Shown here piece by piece: positions 15,829 through 24,715 of a stretch of DNA of 33,591 nt. The translations under genes were made by a program, and so were the position numbers. Source of the DNA: Chloroflexota bacterium (GTDB taxonomy: Bacteria > Chloroflexota > Dehalococcoidia > SM23-28-2 > RBG-16-64-32); assembly GCA_022565075.1 (NCBI GenBank), contig JADFKG010000001.1, positions 1 to 33,591 on the forward strand, in the 5' to 3' direction. Numbering within the stretch: position 1 is the first letter of the stretch; every line of letters starts with the position of its first letter. The notes beneath the pieces are model-generated. The model was not told the DNA's origin, made no database searches, and saw only the letters and a list, made by a program, of their open reading frames with translations.

Positions 15829-17742
15829 ATGGACCAGGCCTGGCTGATCCCGGCTATCCCGGCCGCCGCTTTCGTCATCCTGCTGATCTTCGGGCCGTAC
15901 TTGCCGCGCAAGGGCGACTGGCTCGCGATCGCGGCGATCGGCGCCTCGTTCATCCTCGTCTTCCCGCTGCTCGCAGACCTCCTCGATCAGGCCGACGGCG
16001 CGACGTACGTTGCCGGCGAGAGGGCCTGGGAGTGGCTCTCCTTCGACCTTTCGGGCGTCGGCGAGACGTTCGAGATCGAGATCGGCTTCTACGTCGACCC
16101 GATCACGATCGTCATGCTGGCGGTGGTAACGCTGGTCGCGCTGATGGTGCAGGTGTACTCCATCGCCTACATGAAGGGCGACTCGCGCTACGGCTGGTAC
16201 TTCACCGCCATGAGCCTGTTCGCGGCGTCGATGCTAACGCTCGTGCTGGCGAACAACCTGCTTCTACTCTACGCAGGGTGGGAGGCCGTGGGGTTCTGCT
16301 CGTTCCTCCTGATCGGCTTCTGGTGGGAGAAACGCTCGGCGGCGGAAGCGGCGAAGAAGGCGTTCATCACGACACGAATCGGCGATGTCGGCCTCCTCAT
16401 CGGCATCATCATGCTCTGGCTTGAGGGGCCCAACACCTTCAACATCCAGGAGATCATCGCCTTCGCGCAGGAAGGCGGCTACGACAGCACTTACCTGACC
16501 GCAGCCGTCCTGTTCATGTTCATGGGGGCGCTCGGCAAGTCGGGTCAGTTCCCGCTGCACGTCTGGCTGCCAGACGCGATGGAAGGCCCGACGCCCGTCT
16601 CCGCGCTGATCCACGCCGCGACGATGGTGGTCGCCGGCGTCTACCTCGTGGCCCGCATGCTGCCGTTGTTCGAGGTAGCCGATCCGATCGCGCTGGACGT
16701 CGTGCTCGTCGTCGGCCTGACGACGGTGATGATCTCGGCGACGATGGGCCTGGCGGCGACCGACATCAAGCGCGTCATCGCCTACTCAACGCTGAACTCG
16801 CTCGGCCTCATGTTCGTCGCCCTCGGTTCGAGCGCCGTGACGGCGGCGATGCTGTACCTCTTCGTGCACGGCTTCTTCAAGGCGCTGCTCTTCCTCGGCG
16901 CGGGCTCCGTGATCCACGCTACGGAGGAGCAGGACATGAACCGCCTGGGCGGCCTGGCCAAGAAGATGCCGGTCACGGCGGCTATGTTCGCTATCGGCAC
17001 CCTGGCGATGATCGGGATCATCCCGTTATCGGGCTTCTGGGCCAAGGACGAAGTGCTCGTCTTCGCCAATGAAGAGCAACCCCTCATCGTCTACCTGGTG
17101 CTCCTCTCGAGCCTCGTGATCACCGGGCTCTACATGACGCGCCTCTTCGTGCGGACGTTCCTCTTCGCGCCGCGCGACCAGGGAGTCTACGACCACGCGC
17201 ACGAAAGCGGGCTGCTGATCACCGTCCCGTTGCTGATCCTCGGCCTGCTGGCGACGGTCGCTGGCTTCGTCGTCTTCGACGAGGTGGGCGAGGCGCTCGG
17301 CTTTCCGGGCGGCATCGCTCAGTTCGTCTTCCTGCGCGAGGCGCACGAGTTCGAGTTCCACCTCGACACGGCGATCACTTCGACTGTGCTCGCCGGCGGC
17401 GGCGCTGTAGCCGGCTGGATCCTCTGGCAGAACAAGGCAGAGTTGGCGGCGAGCGTCCGCGACAGGTTCGCGCCGATCGCGACGCTGCTGGCGAACCGCT
17501 ACTACATCGACGAAGTCTACCAGTTCGCGATCGACCACATCGTGCTCGGGGCGGGCACGGTTGTCGCCTGGTTCGACCGCGTCGTGGTCAACGACGGTGG
17601 CGTGGGCGGCTCCGCGAAAATCGGTTACCTCGCCGGCTTCGAGGCCAAGTTCCTGCAATCCGGCCGCCTCCCGAACTACGCGCTGGCGATCGTCAGCGGC
17701 ATTCTCCTCCTGTCGATCGTAATGCTGGTGGCACTGGTTTAG
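15829..17742 (+). CDS. nuoL: NADH-quinone oxidoreductase subunit L
   Basis: Antiporter-like proton-pumping subunit at the distal end of complex I, about 637 residues, normal length. The core motif region MGALGKSGQFPLHVWLPDAMEG is followed by PTPVSALIHAATMVVAGVYL, and the late DxxMNRLGGLAKKMPVTA connects to the C-terminal amphipathic helix and the final anchor. ATG 15829 is chosen; a GTG two codons earlier (15823) is equally possible and is nearer the ribosome-binding site. nuoM begins 3 bp after the stop. Confidence 0.96.
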   Translation: MDQAWLIPAIPAAAFVILLIFGPYLPRKGDWLAIAAIGASFILVFPLLADLLDQADGATYVAGERAWEWLSFDLSGVGETFEIEIGFYVDPITIVMLAVVTLVALMVQVYSIAYMKGDSRYGWYFTAMSLFAASMLTLVLANNLLLLYAGWEAVGFCSFLLIGFWWEKRSAAEAAKKAFITTRIGDVGLLIGIIMLWLEGPNTFNIQEIIAFAQEGGYDSTYLTAAVLFMFMGALGKSGQFPLHVWLPDAMEGPTPVSALIHAATMVVAGVYLVARMLPLFEVADPIALDVVLVVGLTTVMISATMGLAATDIKRVIAYSTLNSLGLMFVALGSSAVTAAMLYLFVHGFFKALLFLGAGSVIHATEEQDMNRLGGLAKKMPVTAAMFAIGTLAMIGIIPLSGFWAKDEVLVFANEEQPLIVYLVLLSSLVITGLYMTRLFVRTFLFAPRDQGVYDHAHESGLLITVPLLILGLLATVAGFVVFDEVGEALGFPGGIAQFVFLREAHEFEFHLDTAITSTVLAGGGAVAGWILWQNKAELAASVRDRFAPIATLLANRYYIDEVYQFAIDHIVLGAGTVVAWFDRVVVNDGGVGGSAKIGYLAGFEAKFLQSGRLPNYALAIVSGILLLSIVMLVALV

Positions 17743-17745
17743 CGC

Positions 17746-19251
17746 ATGGAATTTGTACTTCTCGCGCTGATCGTGATTCCGCTGGCCGTCTGCCCGCTGT
17801 TCATGCTGATCCCTTCGCAGTACCCGCAGCTGTCGCGCTACCTGGCGGCGCTGGCCGGTGGCACGCTCTTCGCGCTATCCGTGCTCCTCTTCGCCGCCTA
17901 CGAGTTCGATGGCGGCAGCGGCCTGCGCTATGAGCTGCAGTGGGTCTGGCTGGAGAACATCGGCTTCCTGGGCGAGAACGGAATCACGTTCTACCTGGGG
18001 CTCGACGGCATCGGCGCGCCGCTGGTGTTGCTGAACGGCGTCGTCATCTTCGCGGCGGTGTTCGTCTCCTGGAACATAGCGAACCGGACGAAGGACTTCT
18101 TCGTGCTGCTGTTCCTGCTCGTCGCCGGTGTCTACGGCGTATTCATCTCGCAGGACCTCTTTTTCTTCTTCTTCTGGTACGAGGTAGCCGTGCTGCCGAT
18201 GTTCTTGCTGATCGCCGTCTGGGGCGCCAGCAGCGAGTTCAAGACGTTCGCCCGCACCAAGGAATACGGTGCGATGAAACTGACGATGATGCTCGTGGGC
18301 GGCTCCGTGCTGGTCTGGGTCGCCATCTTCGCGCTCTTCGTCGAGGCCGGCGCCGGTACCTACGACATGACGGTGCTGAGAGAGGCCGCGCTGGACGAAG
18401 ACTTCCAGAAGGTGGTGTTCCCGCTCTTCATGGTCGGCTTCGGCGTGCTTGCCGGCATGTGGCCCCTCCATACGTGGTCGCCCGACGGCCATGTCGCGGC
18501 GCCGACGGGCGTCTCGATGCTGCACGCCGGCGTGCTGATGAAGCTGGGCGCCTTCGGCATTCTGCGCGTTGGCATGACGCTGCTCCCGGAGGGCGCGGAG
18601 TTCTGGGCGCCCGTCCTGATGGCGATCGGCGTCACAGGGGCGGTCTACGGATCTATCTCGGCGCTGGCCCAGACCGACCTCAAGTACATGGTCGGTTACT
18701 CCAGCGTCAGCCACATGGGCTTCGTGCTCATGGGCCTGGCCAGCATGAACGAGATCGGCGTCAACGGCGCGGTGCTCCAGATGTTCGCGCACGGTGCGAT
18801 GACGGCCCTCATGTTCACCAGCGTCGGCGCCCTCTACGACCAGGCGCACATCCGCGACATGACGCAGTTCGGCGGCATAGCAAAACCGATGCCGCGCCAC
18901 ACCGCCTTCTTTACGATCGCCGGCTTATCGTCGCTCGGCTTGCCGGGCCTGGCCGGGTTCGTCGCCGAGTTCCATATCTTCGTCGGCGTCTTCGAGGCCG
19001 GTTACTGGTGGGCCGGCGTCCTTGGCATCCTCTCGGCGGCGATCACGGCGACGTACATCTTGCGCATGCTGTCCAGGGCCTACTTCGGCCCGCTTAACGA
19101 GAAGTGGGCCGGCCTGAAGGAGATGCGCCTCGGCGAGCAGTTCGCCGCGGTGCTGCTGATAGCGATGATCCTCCTCATGGGCCTCTGGCCGGCGCCGTTC
19201 ATCAACCGCATCAGCGAAACGGTTGAGATGATTCCGGGGATCGCGGGATGA
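17746..19251 (+). CDS. nuoM: NADH-quinone oxidoreductase subunit M
   Basis: Second antiporter-like subunit, 501 residues. Key segments: FFFFWYEVAVLPMFLLIAVWG with the conserved glutamate, GVLAGMWPLHTWSPDGHVAA, PTGVSMLHAGVLMKLGAFG and TDLKYMVGYSSVSHMGF. Its TGA overlaps the ATG of nuoN by 4 nt. Confidence 0.97.
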   Translation: MEFVLLALIVIPLAVCPLFMLIPSQYPQLSRYLAALAGGTLFALSVLLFAAYEFDGGSGLRYELQWVWLENIGFLGENGITFYLGLDGIGAPLVLLNGVVIFAAVFVSWNIANRTKDFFVLLFLLVAGVYGVFISQDLFFFFFWYEVAVLPMFLLIAVWGASSEFKTFARTKEYGAMKLTMMLVGGSVLVWVAIFALFVEAGAGTYDMTVLREAALDEDFQKVVFPLFMVGFGVLAGMWPLHTWSPDGHVAAPTGVSMLHAGVLMKLGAFGILRVGMTLLPEGAEFWAPVLMAIGVTGAVYGSISALAQTDLKYMVGYSSVSHMGFVLMGLASMNEIGVNGAVLQMFAHGAMTALMFTSVGALYDQAHIRDMTQFGGIAKPMPRHTAFFTIAGLSSLGLPGLAGFVAEFHIFVGVFEAGYWWAGVLGILSAAITATYILRMLSRAYFGPLNEKWAGLKEMRLGEQFAAVLLIAMILLMGLWPAPFINRISETVEMIPGIAG

Positions 19252-20729
19252 GCACCTCACTCGAATGGGGACTGCTGGCGCCCGAAATCCTGCTCGCGGG
19301 CTGGGCAGCGTTCATCATCCTCATCGATCTCTTCTGGGGCGGCCTGGGCAAGGAGCGTCTGGGCTGGCTGGCAGCGATCGGCGCTGCCGCCGCCGGCGGG
19401 CTGTCGCTGATCTGGGTCGGCGACACGAAGCAGTTCGGCGATCTGGCCGACATCAACGACTACACGACGCTGTTCCGCGTCCTCTTCTCCGGCATCGGCG
19501 CGACCATCTGCATCCTCTCCGCGCGCTACGTGCGGGACCGCCTGCTGCACCCGGGCGAGTACTACGCCCTGATTCTGCTCGCCATCATCGGCGCCAACGG
19601 TATGGCGGCCGCGCACGAGCTGCTCACCGCTTACATCTCGCTCGAGCTGCTCAGCTTCAGCCTCTACACCCTCACGTCGTACGCCAAGTTCGACCTGCGT
19701 TCTAACGAGGCCGGCCTGAAGTACATGCTGCTGGGGGCGTTCTCGTCCGCGATCTTCCTCTACGGCATCGGCCTGATCTACGGGACGACGGGCTCGACCC
19801 AGTTCGCCGTGATCGGCGAGGTGCTGAGCGGAGATACGAGCGACATCGAGTGGGGTATGTACCTGGGCCTGGCGCTGATGATCGGCGGACTGGGATTCAA
19901 GGTGGCGGCGGTGCCGTTCCACATGTACACGCCAGACGCCTACGAAGGCGCGCCGATCCCGATCACGGCGCTGATCTCGGCGCTGGCGAAGGCGGCGGGG
20001 TTCGCCTTCTTCCTCAAGCTGTTCGCCGTGGCCTTCCTGCCTTTGATCGACGACTGGCGCTACTTCATCGCCGGCCTTTCCGTGGCGACGATGGCGCTCG
20101 GCAACCTGGTCGCCATCCAGCAGCGCAACATGAAGCGGCTGCTCGCTTACTCCAGCATCGGCCAGGTGGGATATCTGCTGCTGGGCATCGCGGCGCTCTC
20201 GCAGGACACGGCGAGCGCGCTGGTGCTGCACATGATCGGCTACGTCGTGACGAACCTGGCGGCGTTCACCTGCGTCATCCTCTACTACAACTGGACCGGC
20301 AGGGAAGAGATCGAGGAGTACAAGGGGCTGGCCCAGCGCGCTCCCTACCTGGCGCTCTGCCTGACGATCGCGCTCTTCTCGCTCGCCGGCATGCCGCTAT
20401 TCGCCGGCTTCACTACGAAGTTCATCCTCTTCCAGGCGGCCGCCGACGAGGACATGTTGTGGCTGGCGGGCGTGGCAGCGTTCTTCAGCTTCGTCTCCCT
20501 CTATTACTACCTGATCGTGATCCGCGAAATGTATGTGGGCGAAACGGAGGAGAAGACGCGCTTCCCGACGCCGTGGCTGGAGTACACGGCGCTAACGGTT
20601 CTCATCGCCGGCGTCTTCCTGATCGGTCTCTACCCGAAGCCGGTCCTCGAGCTCGTCGAGGACGGGACGGCGACGATCTTCGTGAGCGAGGAGTTAGACC
20701 CTGGCGAAGATCTCATAGGAGTGCCTTAG
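19248..20729 (+). CDS. nuoN: NADH-quinone oxidoreductase subunit N
   Basis: Third antiporter-like subunit, 493 residues. Recognised by LLTAYISLELLSFSLYTLTS, GGLGFKVAAVPFHMYTPDAY, EGAPIPITALISALAKAAGF with the pump lysine, and NMKRLLAYSSIGQVGYLLLG. Last gene of the operon; nuoE, nuoF and nuoG are absent from the locus. About 38 bp separate it from the next gene on the same strand. Confidence 0.97.
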   Translation: MSTSLEWGLLAPEILLAGWAAFIILIDLFWGGLGKERLGWLAAIGAAAAGGLSLIWVGDTKQFGDLADINDYTTLFRVLFSGIGATICILSARYVRDRLLHPGEYYALILLAIIGANGMAAAHELLTAYISLELLSFSLYTLTSYAKFDLRSNEAGLKYMLLGAFSSAIFLYGIGLIYGTTGSTQFAVIGEVLSGDTSDIEWGMYLGLALMIGGLGFKVAAVPFHMYTPDAYEGAPIPITALISALAKAAGFAFFLKLFAVAFLPLIDDWRYFIAGLSVATMALGNLVAIQQRNMKRLLAYSSIGQVGYLLLGIAALSQDTASALVLHMIGYVVTNLAAFTCVILYYNWTGREEIEEYKGLAQRAPYLALCLTIALFSLAGMPLFAGFTTKFILFQAAADEDMLWLAGVAAFFSFVSLYYYLIVIREMYVGETEEKTRFPTPWLEYTALTVLIAGVFLIGLYPKPVLELVEDGTATIFVSEELDPGEDLIGVP

Positions 20730-20767
20730 CTGCGTAACAAGCCGGGCCCTTTCGCGTTCCAACTATC

Positions 20768-21679
20768 ATGAGGTTTGGCCGGCCACACTCCGAGCGGCTC
20801 GCTTTAGGAGCCGCTTTCTCACTTCTGCTGCTTGCGATCGCCGCGTTCTTGCTGATGCGGCCGTCGGCACAGGCCAGCGAGCAGCCTGAGTTCTTGCTCC
20901 CCTGGCAGCACGGCCAATCGTGGCTTACGGGGGCGGCCGGCTTCCACAACGCGAACGACGCGATCGACTTCTTCCCGCCCGATACGCCGCTCAGCATCGG
21001 TATCAAGTGCGAAGGCGACCCGGACTGGGTGCTCGAGGTGTCGTCTTATTACATCCTGTCCTCGGCGGCGGGCGTCGTCGTGCAAGCGAGCGACGCCTCG
21101 GTGCTGATAGATCACGGGGGCGGCTGGCGATCGCGCCACTACCACATGACGGAATTCGTCGTCGAGGTGGGCGACTACGTGACGGCAGGCCAGCGTCTCG
21201 CCCGTCCGTCGACGCTCGGCTTCTGCTCCAGCGGGCCGCACAACCACTTCTGGATTCAGGGGCCGAGCGGCGAGACGACAGCAGACGTGACGCTGTCCGG
21301 GATTCCCGCCACGGAGATCGGCACCGACACGTACTACAGCGCCACGTCCAACTTCGAACCCGTGGCGGGTGGTGCCTCACCACCGCCTGCGCCAACAGCC
21401 ACGCCGGGCGGGCCTCTGCGCGGCGACGCCAACTGTGACGGCGGGGTCAACGCTAACGACGCTACCACGGTGCTCTGGATCATCACTGGCCGTACGGATC
21501 CTGAGTGCGGCGTAGTGACGGCGGACACGGACTGCGACGGTCTGATCACGGTACAAGATGCTCTTGACATCCTGAGGCACGTGCCGGCGCTCTCCGTGCT
21601 CCCAGCCGCGGCCTGCCCGACGCCAACGCCAACGATGATTCCGGACGACACGCCGACGCCAACAGCGCCCGGCGGATGA
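20768..21679 (+). CDS. Secreted LasA/M23-like peptidase domain with C-terminal dockerin
   Basis: 303 residues in four parts. (1) Residues 1-36: signal peptide with a hydrophobic core, probable cleavage after AQA. (2) About 40-200: M23-like domain resembling the LasA branch; candidate zinc ligands are His60, Asp67 (DAIDFF) and the HxH in PHNH (158-160), with HYH at 124-126. (3) 217-272: type I dockerin with two calcium loops, GDANCDGGVNANDA and ADTDCDGLITVQDA, each holding a cysteine. (4) A Thr/Pro-rich tail. A Pro/Ala/Thr linker joins 2 and 3. It is probably exported and could act on peptidoglycan or protein. The domain is divergent, and activity is not certain. No cohesin gene is in the window. 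Confidence 0.8.
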   Translation: MRFGRPHSERLALGAAFSLLLLAIAAFLLMRPSAQASEQPEFLLPWQHGQSWLTGAAGFHNANDAIDFFPPDTPLSIGIKCEGDPDWVLEVSSYYILSSAAGVVVQASDASVLIDHGGGWRSRHYHMTEFVVEVGDYVTAGQRLARPSTLGFCSSGPHNHFWIQGPSGETTADVTLSGIPATEIGTDTYYSATSNFEPVAGGASPPPAPTATPGGPLRGDANCDGGVNANDATTVLWIITGRTDPECGVVTADTDCDGLITVQDALDILRHVPALSVLPAAACPTPTPTMIPDDTPTPTAPGG

Positions 21680-21701
21680 AGCCGCGCCCAACCTGCACGC
21701 C

Positions 21702-23033
21702 TTAAAGTATCGGCAGGTAGCGCTTAAGCTCGTAGTCGGTGACGTGGCGGCTGAAGTTCGTCCACTCGATCTTCTTATTCACAAGCAGACTCTCGAAGAG
21801 ATGCTCGCCCAGGCACTCGCGCAATAGCTCGCTCTGCTCGGCAAGATCGATCGCCTGCTGGAGGCTGCCGGGCAGTTGATCTATGCCGCGTTCCTTGCGC
21901 GCCTCGTCGCTCATCTCGAAGACGTTCTCTTCCAGCGGCTCCGGACAGGTGTAGCCCTCCGCGATTCCCTTGAGGCCCGCCGCCAGCATCGCCGCGAAGA
22001 CAAGGTACGGGTTGCACGACGGGTCGGCAGCGCGATACTCAAGGCGGGTGGCGCTCTCCTTGCCGCGCTTGTACTCTGGCACGCGGATCAGGTCCGAGCG
22101 GTTACGTCGCGCCCACGAGAGGTATACCGGCGCCTCGAAGCCGGGCACGAGCCGCTTGTAGGAGTTCACCCACTGGTTCGTGACCATGGTGATCTCCGGC
22201 GCGTGATGGAGGAGGCCGGCGATGTAGCTTCGCGCAGTCGCCGAGAGCTGGTACGAATCCTTGGCGTCGAAGAAGGCGTTGCTCTCTCCCTTGAAGAGCG
22301 ACTGGTGGACGTGCATGCCGGAGCCGTTCTCGTCGCTCATCGGCTTCGGCATAAACGTCGCGTAGACGCCGTTCTTGAGCGCGACTTCTTTGACCGCGAG
22401 CCGGTAGGTCATCGTGTTGTCGGCCATCGTCAGCGCGTCGGTGTAGCGCAGGCTGATCTCGTGCTGCGATGGCGCGACTTCGTGGTGCGACGTCTCGACG
22501 GGGATGCCCAGCTCCTCCAGCGTGAGAACCGTCTGGCGGCGAAGGTCCGTGCCGGCGTCGAGCGGCGTCAGGTCGAAGTAGCCGCCGACGTCCAACGGCG
22601 TCGGCGTCTCGGAGTCGGCGAAGTAGAAATACTCCAGCTCCGGGCCCACGTAGAACGTGTACCCAAGGTCGGACGCGCGCTTCACGTTGCGGCGCAGGAT
22701 GTTGCGTGGATCGCCTTCGAACGGCGCGCCGTCTGTCGTCAGCACGTCGCAGAAGAGGCGAGCGACGCGGTTCTCGCTCGGTCGCCACGGCAGAATGGCG
22801 AACGTGGAGGGGTCTGGCATGGCGATCATGTCCGACTCGTCGATCCGCGCGAAACCCTCGATCGAAGAGCCGTCGAAACCGACGCCTTCCTCAAGCGCCT
22901 CGGCGAGGCCTTCGATGGTGATCGCCATGCTCTTAAGCGAGCCCAGGATATCGGTGAACCAGAGCCGTATGAACCTGACGTCGTGCTCGCGCGCGGTCTG
23001 CAGTACGAATTCGGTTGATTCTGCGTCGTTCAT
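21702..23033 (-). CDS. glnA: Glutamine synthetase, type I (alpha-like, no adenylylation Tyr)
   Basis: ATP-dependent ligation of ammonia to glutamate. 443 residues, the length of class I-alpha enzymes such as those of Bacillus. Motifs: GVGFDGSSIEGF, FYVGPELEYFYF, HHEVAPSQHEI, FMPKPMSDENGSGMHVHQS, and the arginine region after NRSDLIRVP. At the adenylylation site the sequence is EENVFEMSDE, with Phe372 in place of tyrosine, so this copy should not be adenylylated. It also lacks the insert found in the neighbouring synthetase. ATG 23033 follows GGAGGAGGAG, a very strong ribosome-binding site. It lies 80 bp after the other glutamine synthetase and is probably co-transcribed. Confidence 0.94.
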   Translation of the reverse strand: MNDAESTEFVLQTAREHDVRFIRLWFTDILGSLKSMAITIEGLAEALEEGVGFDGSSIEGFARIDESDMIAMPDPSTFAILPWRPSENRVARLFCDVLTTDGAPFEGDPRNILRRNVKRASDLGYTFYVGPELEYFYFADSETPTPLDVGGYFDLTPLDAGTDLRRQTVLTLEELGIPVETSHHEVAPSQHEISLRYTDALTMADNTMTYRLAVKEVALKNGVYATFMPKPMSDENGSGMHVHQSLFKGESNAFFDAKDSYQLSATARSYIAGLLHHAPEITMVTNQWVNSYKRLVPGFEAPVYLSWARRNRSDLIRVPEYKRGKESATRLEYRAADPSCNPYLVFAAMLAAGLKGIAEGYTCPEPLEENVFEMSDEARKERGIDQLPGSLQQAIDLAEQSELLRECLGEHLFESLLVNKKIEWTNFSRHVTDYELKRYLPIL

Positions 23034-23074
23034 CGGTCTCCTCCTCCTGCCAACACCCTCGCAAAGATGGTGAG

Positions 23075-23096
23075 AGGGAGCCCCGGTGGGCCCCCT
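23075..23096 (-). other. Hairpin between the two glutamine synthetase genes
   Basis: AGGG-A-GCCC and GGGC-C-CCCT pair around a CGGT loop with one mismatch. There is no T-run on either strand, so it may be an attenuating or mRNA-stabilising stem rather than a full terminator. Confidence 0.4.
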
Positions 23097-23113
23097 CCGT
23101 TCGCGTGGTCGGG

Positions 23114-24562
23114 TTAGACGTCGAAGTAGAGGTGGAACTCCCACGGATGCGGGCGCAGGCGTATCGGGTCGATCTCAGCGGTACGCTTGTAATCGATCCA
23201 GACGTCGATGACGTCCTGTGTGAAGACGCCACCCTTGAGCAGGTACTGGTGGTCCTGCTCCAACGCCTCCAACGCCTCGTCAAGGGAGCTGGGCACGGTC
23301 GGAATCTTGGCCGCCTCCTCGGCGGACAGTTCGTAGGTGTTGCGGTCGACTGGATCACCGGGGTCGATCTTGTTCTCGATGCCATCGAGCCCGGCCATCA
23401 GCATGGCGGCGAAAGCCAGGTAAGGGTTCGCGGCCGTGTCTGGCGGGCGGAACTCAATGCGCTTGGCGTGCGGCTGCTCCGTGTACATGGGGATGCGGGC
23501 GGCCGCCGAACGGTTGCGCGCAGAGTAGACGAGGTTCACGGGCGCCTCGTAGCCGGGAACCAGGCGCTTGTAGGAGTTCGTCGTCGGCGCGCAGAACGCC
23601 ATGAGTGAACGGCCGTGCTTGAGGAGTCCGCCGATGTACCAGCGGCAGAGCTGGCTCGTGCCGGCGTAGCCGTCCTTGTCGTAGAAGAGCGGCTTGCCGT
23701 CCTTCCAGAGCGACTGGTGCGTGTGCATGCCGGAGCCGTTGTCGTCGAAGAGCGGCTTGGGCATGAACGTGGCGACCTTGTTGTGGCGGCGCGCGACGTT
23801 CTTGACGATGTACTTGTACCAGAGGACCTGGTCCGCCATCGTCAGCAGGGTGTCGAACCGCATGTCGATTTCGCACTGGCCGGCGGTGGCCACTTCGTGG
23901 TGGTGCACTTCGATCGTGATACCGACCTTCTCCATCTCGATGATCATCTCGCTGCGGATGTCCTGCAGCGAGTCGTGCGGCGGGACGGGGAAGTAGCCTT
24001 CCTTGAAGCGCGGCTTATAGCCCAGGTTCGGGTTTTCCTCGCGACCGGTGTTCCACGCACCCTCGACGCTGTCGACGTAGTAGTAGCCGGAGTGCTCGTT
24101 CTGGCCGAAGCGGATGTCGTCGAAGATGAAGAACTCCAGCTCCGGGCCGATGAAGATGGTGTCGGCTTCAGTGACGCTGCTAGACTTAACGTACTCTTCC
24201 GCCTTGCGGGCAACAAACCTGGGATCGCGAGTGTACGGCTCCCTGCTCAGCGGGTCCATGATGTCGCAGATGAGGGACAGCGTGGGCAATTTCATGACCG
24301 GGTCGATGCGAGCGGTTGACGGGTCCGGGATCAGGATCATGTCGGACTCCTGGATCATCTGGAAGCCGCGAATGCTCGACCCGTCGAAGCCGATGCCATC
24401 AACCCAGATCGAATTCGCGAGATCGTCAACGTTAGTCATCTGTCTCGGGGTGATCGAGAAGTGTTGCCAGAGGCCTGGGAGGTCGTTGAATTTCAGATCG
24501 ATGATCTGGATGTTGTTGTCCTCGATCATCTTGCTGACTCGCTGGGCGTCTTGTTCGGTCAA
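23114..24562 (-). CDS. glnA: Glutamine synthetase, type I (beta-like, adenylylation Tyr present)
   Basis: 482 residues, the size of class I-beta enzymes with the extra segment, compared with 443 for its neighbour. Motifs: GIGFDGSSIRGF, FIGPELEFFIF, HHHEVATAGQCEIDMRFD, FMPKPLFDDNGSGMHTHQS. The adenylylation loop reads VDRNTYELSAEEAAKIP, and Tyr410 is the candidate modified residue. The start is TTG: AAGGAGG lies 5 nt before TTG 24562, and the following TEQDAQRV continues directly into the domain. A perfect TATAAT (24592-24597, minus strand) lies about 30 bp upstream but with no -35, and GTAAC-type repeats lie just beyond, which points to activator-dependent transcription. Confidence 0.95.
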   Translation of the reverse strand: MTEQDAQRVSKMIEDNNIQIIDLKFNDLPGLWQHFSITPRQMTNVDDLANSIWVDGIGFDGSSIRGFQMIQESDMILIPDPSTARIDPVMKLPTLSLICDIMDPLSREPYTRDPRFVARKAEEYVKSSSVTEADTIFIGPELEFFIFDDIRFGQNEHSGYYYVDSVEGAWNTGREENPNLGYKPRFKEGYFPVPPHDSLQDIRSEMIIEMEKVGITIEVHHHEVATAGQCEIDMRFDTLLTMADQVLWYKYIVKNVARRHNKVATFMPKPLFDDNGSGMHTHQSLWKDGKPLFYDKDGYAGTSQLCRWYIGGLLKHGRSLMAFCAPTTNSYKRLVPGYEAPVNLVYSARNRSAAARIPMYTEQPHAKRIEFRPPDTAANPYLAFAAMLMAGLDGIENKIDPGDPVDRNTYELSAEEAAKIPTVPSSLDEALEALEQDHQYLLKGGVFTQDVIDVWIDYKRTAEIDPIRLRPHPWEFHLYFDV

Positions 24563-24591
24563 GGTCTCCTCCTTAGGCTGGGCTGTCCCAG

Positions 24592-24646
24592 ATTATAGGC
24601 AGGGCGGGCGCCCAGACGCGATCCGAGGGCGTTAAGCCTGTGTTAC
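24592..24646 (-). promoter_or_regulatory. Activator-type promoter of glnA with GlnR-like box
   Basis: On the minus strand, TATAAT (24592-24597) has only CGCGTC at the -35 position. Upstream, GTAAC (24642-24646), 6 bp, TTAAC (24631-24635) match the GTnAC-N6-GaAAC layout known for actinobacterial GlnR. The box would be centred about 50 bp before the expected transcription start near 24585, a usual place for an activator. Confidence 0.6.
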
Positions 24647-24662
24647 ACGTGAAAATGGGTCG

Positions 24663-24700
24663 GGCCGGGGGCAGAGGCTTCTAGCCCCGCGCCCCCGGCC
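24663..24700 (-). terminator. Strong hairpin after the P-II gene, probable terminator
   Basis: GGCCGGGGGC (24663-24672) and GCCCCCGGCC (24691-24700) form a perfect 10-bp stem; the loop holds an inner GGCT/AGCC pairing. It starts 15 bp past the P-II stop on the minus strand. Only a short ATTTT follows some bases later, so termination may be partial. Confidence 0.5.
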
Positions 24701-24715
24701 GCCGTCAGTTCCTGC

